38,467 nucleotides of DNA from an uncultured Helicobacter sp. (GCA_949298825.1 CASFYB010000015.1:1-38467); one strand, 5' to 3'; positions 26,777 through 35,995 are shown, numbered from the stretch's first letter. The notes: a model not told the origin generated them from the sequence alone. Numbers and translations: made by a program.

Positions 26777-27956
26777 TTTAGTGTTTATATGATTAAGAGA
26801 TAAGCAATAAGAATCATTATTTAATTGATTGGTCATTAAACTAGATAGTTAAAACCAAATAAGGTGATAACTAGATATAAGAAGATAAAGTAAAGATTAA
26901 GGACTTAGGTTTAAATAGTTGATTGTTTTAGATTCTTAGATTTTTAGAATCTTAGTTTTAAGTGCTTTGGTTCTTTAAATAATTTAAGACTTTAACTCTT
27001 AGATTTAAAAGTTTTTGATTCTAAGAATTTTAGATTCTTGAAGCTATTTGGTTTGAAATGATTAGATTATTTTTAAATATTTTAGATTCTGAAATAAATT
27101 TGATTTTAAATCATTTGAATATTTTCTAACTTTCTTTCTCTTGCCATCATTGTAGGTCTTTTGGATTTCCTTTATTACATAGCAAGCAATGATGGTAAGA
27201 GAGGGAAAGGGTAAAGGAATGGAAGTGGGGAGAAATAGATAATATAGATAAAAAAGATAGTGATGGATAAAAAAGGGAGGGGGATAAGAATAAATAGAAG
27301 ATAAAAAAGGGAATAATTAAGAATAAGCAAATAAATAAAAATAGAGGAGATAAAAATAAAGGCTTAAATAAAAGATGTACGCAAGAGAGGGATTAAAAGA
27401 TACAAAACTAGAATCAAGAAAGTATAAAAGCTAAAGAAAAATAGTAGAAAAGAGATAGAACAAAAATATAAAAAGCTAGAAAAGGAAAGAGAAAGTCTAA
27501 AAGCTAGAATCAAGGCATGTGAAAACAAGAAAAAACCAAAGAAGCTAACAAAAACTTTTGTCAGAAAAGAAGCCTAAAAAGAAAATACAAGAATGAAAAA
27601 GCAAGCAGGAAAATAAAAAAGGAAGAGATAAGAATAAAAGATGTGGGGAAGAAAGAAAAAATAAAAAATCAAGATAAAAGAAAAACAGAAGCCAAGGAGA
27701 TAAAAAAGAGATAAAACAAATAATAGATGTGGTTGAAAAGAAAATCAAAGAAATGAAAACCTAAAAAGATCTAGAAGAAGATAAACATAAAAGTAAAAAG
27801 GGATTAAAAAGATAAGAGGCTGGATAAATAAAACCTCTTACCCAGTAAATAATCTTTAATAATCCATATTTATAAAAGTCAAGACAGTTCACCACCCTAT
27901 CAACAAAATAATTTAAAACTAATCCTAAATCCAATAAGCCTTAATAAAATATCTAT
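26777..27956. other. 1.2 kb without a recognisable gene
   Basis: Three zones are visible. 26777-27125 is AT-rich with repeated TTAGATTCT/AGAATCT words, including an inverted pair at 26930-26936 and 26946-26952. 27130-27209 is a long inverted repeat. 27210-27830 is strongly purine-rich on the plus strand. In the last, short lysine/glutamate-rich readings appear in changing frames (for example KKLEKERESLKARIKACENK before a TAA near 27577), which could be debris of a coiled-coil gene or chance from composition. The long pyrimidine-strand reading at 27545-27748 is Phe/Leu/Ser low complexity and not a credible gene. A 7-bp stem (27813-27819 with 27834-27840) lies near the end. No promoter or RNA gene recognised. 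Confidence 0.6.
27130..27209. repeat. 23-bp inverted repeat, 34-base spacer
   Basis: Arms at 27130-27152 and 27187-27209 pair along all 23 positions if G-U wobble is allowed (three wobbles, in plus-strand RNA U-G, U-G and G-U; otherwise perfect). The core is CTCTTGCCATCATTG with CAATGATGGTAAGAG. It may be a structured RNA, an old terminator or the ends of a small mobile element; there is no open frame in the spacer. Confidence 0.75.
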
Positions 27957-28694
27957 TTAAAAATCACGCAAGCTTTTATATAGCTTAAGCGCAGAATCTA
28001 AAAAACTCTTATTCTGATTTTTATAATCAAAAATATCAATCAACCCTTCTTTGAAAATCTCATTAAGATCTTTTGTCATATCTTTAGATTCTTCTGTACT
28101 TGTTTCCTGCTTTGTTTTATCTTCCTCTACTTGAGTATCCTCTTGATATACCTCTTTAAAACCAGCTTCAAACTCATCATAAAGTGCATTAAAATCTGTA
28201 TTTTCTAATGATAAATGAGCAGCCACATCAAGCAAAAACTCTCTCTCTTCCCCATCAAGCTTTCCATCAAGATACATCACTACAAGCATCAAACCAATAA
28301 AATTTAAACGTTTTTTATATTCAGCATAAGTCGCATTTAAAAGCTTAGAATAATCTGCCTCTCCTCCATGCTCTAAAAGCTCTTTTTCTTGTGGTCTATA
28401 ATCAAAAGCTGTGTAATGGACGCGATACCATTCTCCCATACATTGGGCTATAGTCGTCAAATATTCTTTTTTGCAATTTGGTATTGATAAAATCACTGCT
28501 TGCATCGCACCAAGCTCTGTGCCAAGATACCTTTCTTGCAAACTTTCTGGCTGCATCGCCTCATAAGGATCATCAAAATTTGATATTTTTTGTTCTTGTT
28601 CTTTTTGTTTTAATGGGTTTTTTAGATATTCCTGCAAACTTATATACAAATAATACACAACTGCCCCTGCGATGATTAACAGTACAAACTCCAT
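27957..28694 (-). CDS. Membrane-anchored protein with TerB-like helical domain
   Basis: 245 residues. Residues 1-20 (MEFVLLIIAGAVVYYLYISL) form one membrane helix, with no cleavage site, so the rest is probably cytoplasmic. Residues about 50-170 are all-helical and acidic; FIGLMLVVMYLDGKLDGEEREFLLDVAAHLSLE resembles the TerB/DjlA-type domain, in which an acidic DGxxxxEE segment recurs after a hydrophobic helix. A Glu/Lys/Thr-rich linker (EDTQVEEDKTKQETSTEE) precedes a short C-terminal helical part. Some epsilonproteobacterial hypothetical proteins share this form, but I know no function. AAGGAG precedes the ATG at 28694; it lies 19 bases after the next minus-strand gene and is probably cotranscribed. 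Confidence 0.6.
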   Translation of the reverse strand: MEFVLLIIAGAVVYYLYISLQEYLKNPLKQKEQEQKISNFDDPYEAMQPESLQERYLGTELGAMQAVILSIPNCKKEYLTTIAQCMGEWYRVHYTAFDYRPQEKELLEHGGEADYSKLLNATYAEYKKRLNFIGLMLVVMYLDGKLDGEEREFLLDVAAHLSLENTDFNALYDEFEAGFKEVYQEDTQVEEDKTKQETSTEESKDMTKDLNEIFKEGLIDIFDYKNQNKSFLDSALKLYKSLRDF

Positions 28695-28713
28695 CTTAAT
28701 CTCCTTAAAAGAG

Positions 28714-29034
28714 CTATTTGCCCTTATTCTTCCTTTGCTTAAAATCCATCATACTTTGTTCATCTTTAATTTTACGCATTTTCTTTAATCTCATCAATTC
28801 TTCTTTCTGCTTTTCTTCTAAGGCCCTTTTACGTTCTCTTTTCTCCTTCATATTCTGGATATATTCTTCCCGCTTTTCAGGAGATTGAAACTCAATAGGA
28901 CGAACCAAAAGCACTAGAAGCACAAATATAAATAGTGCCGATGCAATTGCCATTGCTACATCATCTGTTTCGCTAATACGATACCACATAAGCCCAATAA
29001 CCACAGAAAATACAAACTTTAAAAAAACTTTCAT
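28714..29034 (-). CDS. Small two-helix membrane protein with basic coiled-coil tail
   Basis: 106 residues. Two hydrophobic helices (about residues 4-18 and 27-46) form a hairpin, followed by a highly charged helix (SPEKREEYIQNMKEKRERKRALEEKQKEELMRLKKMRKIKDE), likely a cytoplasmic coiled coil. No family recognised. It reads towards the TerB-like gene and away from napA. The start context is weak (GGATGCTTGC), but the hydrophobic start at this ATG is sensible. Confidence 0.6.
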   Translation of the reverse strand: MKVFLKFVFSVVIGLMWYRISETDDVAMAIASALFIFVLLVLLVRPIEFQSPEKREEYIQNMKEKRERKRALEEKQKEELMRLKKMRKIKDEQSMMDFKQRKNKGK

Positions 29035-29154
29035 GCAAGCATCCTAATATTTCCAAAGAAAGTATTCAAAACTATCATTATACAAAAATTATTTATGTAT
29101 CAATAAAGGCCTCAAAAGTATGACACTAAAGTAAGGAAATAAACTTAAAAGTAG

Positions 29155-29160
29155 TATAAT
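29155..29160 (+). promoter_or_regulatory. -10 element of the nap operon (TATAAT)
   Basis: TATAAT lies 38 bases before the napA ATG, in the gap after the divergent small membrane protein gene. It is the best -10 there and no clear -35 accompanies it. Nitrate or redox control sites were not recognised. Confidence 0.55.
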
Positions 29161-29198
29161 CATCAACGAACAAAACAAATCTACAAAAAGGAGAAAAA

Positions 29199-31988
29199 AT
29201 GGCAAGCACTATAAATCGTCGTGACTTTATTAAAAGTGCTGCAGTAGCTTCTGCAGCTTCTGTAGCTGGACTAAGCGTACCTACCAATCTCTTAGCTAAA
29301 GCTGATGATGTACAAAAATCATGGAAATGGGATAAGGCTGTATGTAGATTCTGTGGGACTGGATGCGGGATTATGGTGGCTACCAAAAATGGATCTATAG
29401 TCGCCATCAAAGGTGACCCTGAAGCTCCTGTTAATCGTGGTATAAATTGTATTAAAGGGTATTTTTGCGCCAAAATTATGTATGGTGCAGATAGACTCAC
29501 TCAACCACTTTTACGCGTAAACTCTAAAGGAGAATTTGATAAAAAAGGTAAATTTGTCCCCATCTCTTGGAAGCAAGCTTTTGATGTTATGGAGCAGCAA
29601 TTCCGTAAAGCTTATGAAAAAGATGGCCCCAATGCTGTAGGCTTAATGGCTAGTGGTCAATATACCATCCCTGAAGGCTATGCTGCACTCAAGCTTTTTA
29701 AGGCTGGCTTCAGGTCTAATAATATTGACCCAAATGCTAGGCATTGTATGGCAAGTGCTGTTGTTGGCTTTATGCAGACTTTTGGTATTGATGAACCTGC
29801 TGGATGCTATGATGATATAGAGTTAACTGATACTATTGTTACTTGGGGTGCAAATATGGCAGAAATGCACCCTATACTTTGGACACGTATCACAGATAGA
29901 CGTCTCAAAAATCCAGATAAAGTTAAAATCATCAATCTATCTACCTATACAAACCGCACTTCAGATATTGCTGATATTGAAATTATCTTTAAACCAAATA
30001 CCGATTTGGCAATCTGGAACTTTATCGCACGCGAGATTGTTTACAATCATCCAGAAGCCATTGATTCTGAATTTGTAAAAAATCATTGCGTCTTTAGTAC
30101 AGGCCATGTTGATATTGGCTATGGTATGAGAGATAATCCCAACCACCCAAGTTTTAAGGCAAGCGAAAAAGATACGGTAGAAAAACAACTACGCAAAAAG
30201 CTAAGTGATTCTGAAGGTGTGACACTGGCTTATTTGGGTCTAAAAGCTGGCGATATTATAGAAAATAAACACACCAAAAAACCAGATGAGCACTGGGAGA
30301 TCAGCTTTGATGAGTTTAAAAAAGCACTAGCACCCTATACTCTAGACTTTGTTGCCAATCTAGCACGTGGGGATTCTGAAGAAGATATAGAGAGCTTTAA
30401 AAAGAAACTTCAGGCTCTAGCTGATTACTATATAGAGAAAAATAGAAAGGTTGTAAGCTTCTGGACTATGGGGTTTAACCAGCATACAAGAGGCTCATGG
30501 GTCAATGAGCAAAGCTATATGGTCCATATGCTACTAGGTAAACAATCAAAACCAGGTATGGGTGCTTTCTCTCTCACAGGCCAGCCTAGCGCCTGTGGCA
30601 CAGCTAGAGAAGTAGGGACTTTTACTCATCGCCTGCCAGCTGATATGGCAGTAACCAACCCTGCTCATCGTGCAGAAACAGAAAAAATTTGGAATCTACC
30701 AAAAGGAACTCTTAATGGAAAAGTAGGGTATGCCTATGTAGACATGATGCGTGCACTTGAAGATGGTAAACTCAAATGGCTATGGGTAGCAGTCAACAAT
30801 CCATGGCAAAATACAGCCAATGCCAACCACTGGATAAAAGCTGCAAGAGAGATGGACAATTTTATTGTAGTGAGCGACTGCTACCCTGGCATCACTGCTA
30901 AAGTAGCAGATCTCATCCTCCCAAGCTCCATGATCTATGAAAAGTGGGGTGCATATGGAAATGCAGAGCGTAGAAGCCAACACTGGAAACAACAAGTAGA
31001 ACCACAAGGAAACTCAATGAGTGATACTTGGCAGATTCTAGAGTTTGCTAAGCGCTTTAAACTCAAAGATGTATGGAGCAAAGCCCATGAATCACTAGAG
31101 CTAAAAAGCGTCATAGATGAGGCTAAAAAAATGGGCTATAGTGAAAATAGTACCTTATTTGAGGTGCTTTATGCTAATAAAAATGCTCAAAATTTTTCTC
31201 TAAAAGAAACTTTATTAAAAGATAAGCCTCTTAATTCTGAAGTATTTGGTGATTCTAGAAAAGTAGTAGGTAGTGATGGTAAAGAATTTAATGGTTATGG
31301 ATTTTTTATACAAAAATACCTCTGGGAAGAATATCGCCTTTTTGGATTAGGTCATGGGCATGATCTAGCAGAGTTTGATGCCTATCATAAAGCCCGTGGA
31401 CTTTGCTGGCCAATAGTGGATGGCAAAGAAACCAAATGGCGCTTTAATGCAGATTATGATCCTTATGTAAAAAAATTTGGTGGTAATGCTAAGTTTGCAT
31501 TCTATGGTAATAAAAATGCTTCCTTGGAGCAGGGAGATTTGACAAAACCAAATGGTGAGAAAAAATCTATTACCAATAAGGCAAAAATATTCTTCCGCCC
31601 TTATATGGAGCCAGCTGAAATACCTGATAAAAACTATCCTCTATGGCTATGTACAGGTCGTGTGCTAGAGCATTGGCATAGTGGCACTATGACTATGCGT
31701 GTGCCTGAGCTATATCGTGCTGTGCCTGAAGCACTATGCTATATGAGCAAAACTGATGCCAGTGAAATGGGATTAAAATCTGGTGATACAGTATGGATAG
31801 AATCTCGCCGTGGTAAGGTTAAGGCCCATGTGGAAATAGATGGACGCAATCGTCCTCCAAAAGGCCTAATCTATGTCCCTTGGTTTGATGAAAAGGTCTA
31901 TATCAATAAGGTTTGTTTAGATTCTACCTGCCCTCTTTCTAAACAAACTGACTTTAAAAAATGCGCTGTTAAAGTCTATAAAGCCTAA
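29199..31988 (+). CDS. napA: Periplasmic nitrate reductase catalytic subunit NapA
   Basis: 929 residues. Reduces nitrate to nitrite in the periplasm with a bis-MGD molybdenum cofactor and one [4Fe-4S] cluster. The N terminus is a Tat signal ([23 protein letters not shown], Arg7-Arg8). Cluster ligands are Cys49, Cys52, Cys56 and Cys84 (CRFCGTGC...GINCIKGYF). The Mo-ligating Cys183 is in [38 protein letters not shown] and [20 protein letters not shown] are standard NapA signatures. Length suits the epsilonproteobacterial form, which has an insertion relative to E. coli. AAGGAG precedes the ATG. First gene of napA-G-H-B-F-D. Confidence 0.98.
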   Translation: MASTINRRDFIKSAAVASAASVAGLSVPTNLLAKADDVQKSWKWDKAVCRFCGTGCGIMVATKNGSIVAIKGDPEAPVNRGINCIKGYFCAKIMYGADRLTQPLLRVNSKGEFDKKGKFVPISWKQAFDVMEQQFRKAYEKDGPNAVGLMASGQYTIPEGYAALKLFKAGFRSNNIDPNARHCMASAVVGFMQTFGIDEPAGCYDDIELTDTIVTWGANMAEMHPILWTRITDRRLKNPDKVKIINLSTYTNRTSDIADIEIIFKPNTDLAIWNFIAREIVYNHPEAIDSEFVKNHCVFSTGHVDIGYGMRDNPNHPSFKASEKDTVEKQLRKKLSDSEGVTLAYLGLKAGDIIENKHTKKPDEHWEISFDEFKKALAPYTLDFVANLARGDSEEDIESFKKKLQALADYYIEKNRKVVSFWTMGFNQHTRGSWVNEQSYMVHMLLGKQSKPGMGAFSLTGQPSACGTAREVGTFTHRLPADMAVTNPAHRAETEKIWNLPKGTLNGKVGYAYVDMMRALEDGKLKWLWVAVNNPWQNTANANHWIKAAREMDNFIVVSDCYPGITAKVADLILPSSMIYEKWGAYGNAERRSQHWKQQVEPQGNSMSDTWQILEFAKRFKLKDVWSKAHESLELKSVIDEAKKMGYSENSTLFEVLYANKNAQNFSLKETLLKDKPLNSEVFGDSRKVVGSDGKEFNGYGFFIQKYLWEEYRLFGLGHGHDLAEFDAYHKARGLCWPIVDGKETKWRFNADYDPYVKKFGGNAKFAFYGNKNASLEQGDLTKPNGEKKSITNKAKIFFRPYMEPAEIPDKNYPLWLCTGRVLEHWHSGTMTMRVPELYRAVPEALCYMSKTDASEMGLKSGDTVWIESRRGKVKAHVEIDGRNRPPKGLIYVPWFDEKVYINKVCLDSTCPLSKQTDFKKCAVKVYKA

Positions 31989-32016
31989 TCTACCGCTATT
32001 GATATAGAGGTGTACC

Positions 32017-32847
32017 ATGCAAACTACAAATCGTCGGGATGCCATAAAAAGCATCCTTCAGTTCATGGGGCTAGCTAGCATTGGGGCTCTTAGCTGGGGG
32101 GCTTACCTTAAAGAGGCAAAGGCTCAAGTCCCCACCCTACTCTATCCACCTGGAGCGAGAGAAAATTTTAGTCAAACTTGCATCCGTTGTGGTCTATGTG
32201 TAGAGGCTTGTCCCTACTCTACCCTGCATCTATCAGGTGCTAAAAGCACAGATCATGCACCCTATGGTTTGCCTATTTTTACCCCTAGAGAAAATCCATG
32301 CTTTATGTGCAGTGATATCCCCTGTGCAGTGGCTTGCCCGACAGATGCACTAGAGATAAGCTCACTTGCAAAAAGCAATATCTCTGCTTCTAAGCTTAGA
32401 GAAAACCCTAAAAATCTGGATATCGCTAAAGCTAGAATGGGCGTAGCAGTAATGGATACTCTTAATTGTATTGCTTATAGCGGGATTCGCTGTGATGCCT
32501 GCTATCGTGCTTGCCCTTTGATCGGCAAGGCTATCTATTTAGAGTATAAAAGCAATGAGCGCACCGGCAAACACGCAATGCTCTTGCCCATGATCGATAA
32601 TGATATATGCACAGGTTGTGGAAAATGTGAACATGCTTGCATAACTGATCTACCAAGTGTGCGCGTCTTGCCAAGAAGTATGATACTTGGCAAGCTTACT
32701 TCAGACTATATAAAAAGCTGGGAAAAGGCTGATGAAGAACGTCTAAAAAATACCAACGCTCCAGCCATAAGGGCTCAACAACAAAAAGTATCTCACCCAA
32801 ATAGTGCTCAAAACTATCTCAACTCTCAAGATCTTGATATGGATTGA
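32017..32847 (+). CDS. napG: Ferredoxin-type protein NapG
   Basis: 276 residues with a Tat signal (TNRRDAIKSILQFMGLASIGAL) and four [4Fe-4S] motifs: CIRCGLCVEACPYS, CFMCSDIPCAVACP, CDACYRACPLIGKA and CTGCGKCEHAC. It carries electrons in the periplasm from NapH towards NapB/NapA. The C-terminal tail after RVLPRSMILG is charged and unordered. It follows napA by 28 bases. NapGH is the quinol-oxidising module, used here in place of NapC. Confidence 0.96.
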   Translation: MQTTNRRDAIKSILQFMGLASIGALSWGAYLKEAKAQVPTLLYPPGARENFSQTCIRCGLCVEACPYSTLHLSGAKSTDHAPYGLPIFTPRENPCFMCSDIPCAVACPTDALEISSLAKSNISASKLRENPKNLDIAKARMGVAVMDTLNCIAYSGIRCDACYRACPLIGKAIYLEYKSNERTGKHAMLLPMIDNDICTGCGKCEHACITDLPSVRVLPRSMILGKLTSDYIKSWEKADEERLKNTNAPAIRAQQQKVSHPNSAQNYLNSQDLDMD

Positions 32848-32863
32848 AAATGGAGATTATTTT

Positions 32864-33799
32864 ATGAAAGCTGCAATTTTTTATCTTTTTAAATATCGCT
32901 TCTTACTTTTGCGCAGAATCTCTCAGCTTACTATTCTCACACTCTTTATCCTAGGGAATGCCAGCCTTATAACAATTGCCAATAATACACATATAATTTT
33001 TGCAAATAATATTAGCAAGTTTGAAGATTCTGCAAAAAATCCAGCCATTGCCATACCTAAAGACCCCATTTTGCACCATCCTGTTTTAGAAGGAAACTTG
33101 AGTTTTTCTAAAGTGCTAAATACTATCCCCCTTAGCGATCCTCTGGCCTTTATCCAGATTTTGCTTTCAGGGGGAGCGATTACTCTGGATTTGATCTTAG
33201 GTGTAATTATAGTTTGTGGGATTTATGGCCTATTTTTAGGAAGAGGCTTTTGTGCCTTTGTCTGTCCGATGAATCTAATCACTGATTTGGCAAATTTCTT
33301 GCGCAAAGCCTTGGGGCTTAAAAACTCTCCTATCATCATAATCAAAAAAAATACTCGCTATATCATCTTGGCTCTCAGCTTACTTTTAAGCTTTATTTTT
33401 GGTTTTTTGGCTTGGGAGAGTATCAGCCCGATTTCTATGTTACACAGAAGTCTTATTTTTGGGTTAGGCAGTGGTGCATTTGGAGTTTTGGCTGTGTTTT
33501 TATTTGACTTATTAGTTATGAGGCATGGCTTTTGTGGACATCTCTGCCCACTTGGAGCTAGCTATAGTCTTATTGGAAAATTTTCTTTGCTTAAGATTAA
33601 ACACAATGTTGATAATTGCACAAATTGTCATCAATGCATACAAATCTGTCCAGAATCTCAAGTATTAAATATCATTGGTAAAAAAAGTGGCACTATTGAT
33701 AATAGTGAATGCATAAAATGTGGGCGCTGCATTGAAGTTTGCAATGATTCTGCGCTAAAATTCCATATACTTAACTTACAAAAAAAGGAGAAAAAATGA
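32864..33799 (+). CDS. napH: Quinol dehydrogenase membrane protein NapH
   Basis: 311 residues from the ATG at 32864, which has GGAG 8 bases upstream; the in-frame ATG at 32804 lies within napG and would add 20 residues ahead of the family start. About four membrane helices are visible, with the conserved CxxxCP motifs FCAFVCPMNL and FCGHLCPLGA near membrane edges. Two C-terminal [4Fe-4S] motifs follow, CTNCHQCIQICPES and CIKCGRCIEVCNDS. It oxidises menaquinol and passes electrons to NapG. Its stop overlaps the napB start (ATGA). Confidence 0.95.
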   Translation: MKAAIFYLFKYRFLLLRRISQLTILTLFILGNASLITIANNTHIIFANNISKFEDSAKNPAIAIPKDPILHHPVLEGNLSFSKVLNTIPLSDPLAFIQILLSGGAITLDLILGVIIVCGIYGLFLGRGFCAFVCPMNLITDLANFLRKALGLKNSPIIIIKKNTRYIILALSLLLSFIFGFLAWESISPISMLHRSLIFGLGSGAFGVLAVFLFDLLVMRHGFCGHLCPLGASYSLIGKFSLLKIKHNVDNCTNCHQCIQICPESQVLNIIGKKSGTIDNSECIKCGRCIEVCNDSALKFHILNLQKKEKK

Positions 33800-34326
33800 A
33801 AAGAATATTTCATGTTGTTTTAACAAGTCTACTCTTAATTAGTCTTGCCTATGCTCTAAATAATAAAGAAAAAGCTCTTTCAGATACTGATATAGGTCTG
33901 CGTCATACACCCCTAACAGATGATAAAGATAGCGAAATCAAAAACTATACCTTTGGCAGTGGGGATCCAGGGGAGAGTAAACGTCTTGATAGAAGCTATG
34001 AAAATGCTCCTCCTCTTATCCCACATAGCATAGAAGGCCTTACTCCCATCACCCAAGATAATAATGCCTGCCTTGGTTGCCATGATCCAGAAATGGCAAA
34101 GGATATGGGAGCTACACCACTACCTAAATCCCACTTCTATGATCTACGCAATCATAAAGATCAGGCAAAACAACTAGCACAAAGTCGCTTTAACTGCACC
34201 CAATGCCATGTCCCGCAAGCCCAAACAAAACCACTAGTAGACAATACCTTTAAACCTGATTATAGAAATCCAGATTCTAAACACAACTCCAATCTTTTAG
34301 ATGTTATCAACCAAGGTGTAAAATAA
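33796..34326 (+). CDS. napB: Diheme cytochrome c NapB
   Basis: 176 residues, small subunit of periplasmic nitrate reductase that gives electrons to NapA. Signal peptide MKRIFHVVLTSLLLISLAYA. Two CxxCH heme sites are ACLGCHDPEMAKDMG and NCTQCHVPQAQTKPLV; other His in IPHSIEGL and KSHFYDLRNHK are probable axial ligands. The conserved PPLIPHSIEGL segment is present. It overlaps napH by four bases and precedes napF by 8 bases. Confidence 0.95.
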   Translation: MKRIFHVVLTSLLLISLAYALNNKEKALSDTDIGLRHTPLTDDKDSEIKNYTFGSGDPGESKRLDRSYENAPPLIPHSIEGLTPITQDNNACLGCHDPEMAKDMGATPLPKSHFYDLRNHKDQAKQLAQSRFNCTQCHVPQAQTKPLVDNTFKPDYRNPDSKHNSNLLDVINQGVK

Positions 34327-34334
34327 GGTCAACC

Positions 34335-34751
34335 ATGCCAAATCATAGCCCTAGTAGACGATCCTTTCTGCGTCTAGGCGGGCTATCAAAAAAAGCTCAA
34401 ACCTCTATTAAAGAAGATAATCTCATAGCCCACATCCCCAAAGAAGACCAACAAGATGCTATGGATTCTATTTTGGAATCTATGAATTCATCTTTTGAAC
34501 TAGAGATAGAAGATGAAATAAAAAATCCCACACAAGATAATCAAGAAGCCAATCGCATGATTGCAAAAATCAATATATTAGAATGCATGGCATACCATCA
34601 TACTATTTGCCAAATTTGTAAAGATATCTGCCCATCTCACATTAGCTTTAGCTCCTCTTTTTATCCAGAGATCAAAGATAGCTGCACAGGTTGCCAAAAG
34701 TGCATTGCTCCATGTCCAGTTGGTGCAATCTCGCTAGAAGAAATAAAATAA
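34335..34751 (+). CDS. napF: NapF-like iron-sulfur protein
   Basis: 138 residues, shorter than enterobacterial NapF. The N terminus SPSRRSFLRLGGLSKK has a twin-arginine pair, seen in other NapF proteins, but no clear hydrophobic stretch follows. Two cluster regions are seen: ICQICKDICPSH (with an upstream Cys in LECMAYHH) and CTGCQKCIAPCPVGAI. The acidic linker between residues 20 and 75 (DAMDSILESMNSSFELEIEDEI) replaces the first cluster domain of longer homologues. NapF is thought to help load or mature NapA's cluster in the cytoplasm. Position between napB and napD supports the call. Confidence 0.85.
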   Translation: MPNHSPSRRSFLRLGGLSKKAQTSIKEDNLIAHIPKEDQQDAMDSILESMNSSFELEIEDEIKNPTQDNQEANRMIAKINILECMAYHHTICQICKDICPSHISFSSSFYPEIKDSCTGCQKCIAPCPVGAISLEEIK

Positions 34752-34762
34752 AAAGGTCAAAT

Positions 34763-35110
34763 ATGAATATCTCAAGCATTATTGTAAAAATCAACTCTAA
34801 AAAATGGGATGAGGCAATCAATGCAATTGCTAAAATACCTTATGTAGAAATTGCCTTGCAAGATAGACAAAAAGAAAGTCTTATTGCCATCATTGAAGCT
34901 CCAGATACAAACCTAGAAATTAAAGCACTAAATAGCATCAATACTACTCCTGGTGTCATTAGCGCTAATATGCATTTAAGCTACAATGAAGAGAGCTTTA
35001 AAACCTGTGTGCTAGAAGCCGGAGAGATAGCCAAGCTCATTGATACCACACCCATTGAAGACATACGCTATAATGGTGATATAAACACTTTTTTAAAGCC
35101 AAAAAAGTAG
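34763..35110 (+). CDS. napD: NapD, chaperone of the NapA Tat signal
   Basis: 115 residues from the ATG at 34763 with AAAAGG seven bases upstream; an earlier ATG within napF (34691) would add residues unrelated to NapD. Starts MNISSIIVKINSKKW, with the ferredoxin-like fold of NapD: SLIAIIEAPDTNLEIKALNSINTTPGVISANMHLSYNEE matches the family's strand-helix-strand core. It binds the NapA signal peptide in the cytoplasm and holds back export until the cofactor is inserted. Divergent C-terminal tail of about 30 residues. The last gene of the nap operon. Confidence 0.88.
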   Translation: MNISSIIVKINSKKWDEAINAIAKIPYVEIALQDRQKESLIAIIEAPDTNLEIKALNSINTTPGVISANMHLSYNEESFKTCVLEAGEIAKLIDTTPIEDIRYNGDINTFLKPKK

Positions 35111-35164
35111 CCCTTTATTTAAAAAATTATTATGCTATTATTAGCAAAAAAATTGGAGAGCTAA

Positions 35165-35982
35165 ATGAAGGTGCTTATTCTAGCAGGTGGTTTTGGCACA
35201 AGACTATCTGAAGAGACTGATATCAGACCAAAGCCTATGGTAGAAATTGGTGGACAGCCAATTCTTTGGCATATTATGAAAATATATAGCCATTATGGTT
35301 TTAATGATTTTATTATTCTAACTGGTTATAAAAATCATATCATTAAAGACTATTTTCTAAACTACTATACAAGATATAGCGATCTTACCATCAATATGCT
35401 AGATAATCATGTAGAGATTCATAAAATAAGACATGAGCCATGGAAAGTCACCATACTCTATACAGGGCAAGATACTATGACTGGTGGCAGGATAGCCTAT
35501 GCTAAACCCTATGTAAATAACGAAACTTTTATGCTTACTTATGGAGATGGTTTAAGTAATGTCAACTTGCATAGTCTGCTTGAGTTTCACCGATCACACA
35601 AAAAGGCTATCACCATGACTTCTGTACTTCCTGAAGGAAAGTTTGGCGCACTTGATATCAATCAAGCAAATAATCAAATCCAATCTTTCACTGAAAAACC
35701 CAAAGGGGATAGTAAGTATGAAAATGGTGGCTGGATTAATGGCGGATTTTTTGTTTGCGAGCCAAAAATATTTGATTATATTGAAGACTCTGAAGGGGGG
35801 GGGGCTATAGCGATAGCATAATATTTGAACAAACTCCTTTGCAAAATCTTGCCAAAGATGGCGAGCTTTTTGCCTACAAACACCATGGATTTTGGAAATG
35901 CATGGATACTCTCAAAGATAAAAATGACCTAACAAAAATGTGGTTGTCAAAAGAGGCTCCTTGGGCCCTATGGAACTATTAG
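35165..35982 (+). CDS. rfbF: Glucose-1-phosphate cytidylyltransferase, phase-variable (frame OFF here)
   Basis: Makes CDP-glucose from CTP and glucose-1-P, the entry to CDP-linked deoxysugars of surface glycans. MKVLILAGGFGTRLSEETD and RPKPMVEIGGQPILWHIM are the nucleotidyltransferase signature, and LTYGDGLSNVN holds the metal-binding Asp; HEPWKVTILYTG and GGWINGGFFVCEPKIFDYI are RfbF motifs. After 210 codons the frame meets 10 G (35795-35804). At 10 it ends nine codons later in AIAIA. At 8 or 11 it continues through YSDSIIFEQTPLQNLAKDG, ELFAYKHHGFWKCMDTLKDK and APWALWNY to TAG at 35980-35982, the expected RfbF C terminus (about 272 residues). The truncated product lacks C-terminal segments thought to be needed. 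The next gene begins 13 bases later. Confidence 0.92.
35795..35804 (+). repeat. Poly-G tract (10 G) inside rfbF
   Basis: Ten G lie between the codons for EDSE and the rest of the C terminus. One G added, or two lost, restores the reading frame to the normal end. The Gly run falls in a loop between two conserved segments, so its length in multiples of three should be tolerated. Confidence 0.93.
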
Positions 35983-35995
35983 TTAGGAGGTTTTT

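Noticed and set aside
26930-26952. AGATTCT/AGAATCT inverted pair as a regulator site
   Set aside because: These words recur throughout coding and non-coding DNA here, so a chance pairing is likely; only 7 bp pair.
27545-27748. Minus-strand reading of 67 codons
   Set aside because: It is Phe/Leu/Ser low complexity, arising from the complement of a purine-rich stretch; no SD, no family likeness.
32804-32863. Upstream start for napH inside napG
   Set aside because: The added 20 residues have no family likeness and the ATG at 32864 has a well-placed GGAG.
34691-34762. Upstream start for napD inside napF
   Set aside because: NapD proteins begin at the MNISSIIV-type strand; the ATG at 34763 has AAAAGG at the right distance.
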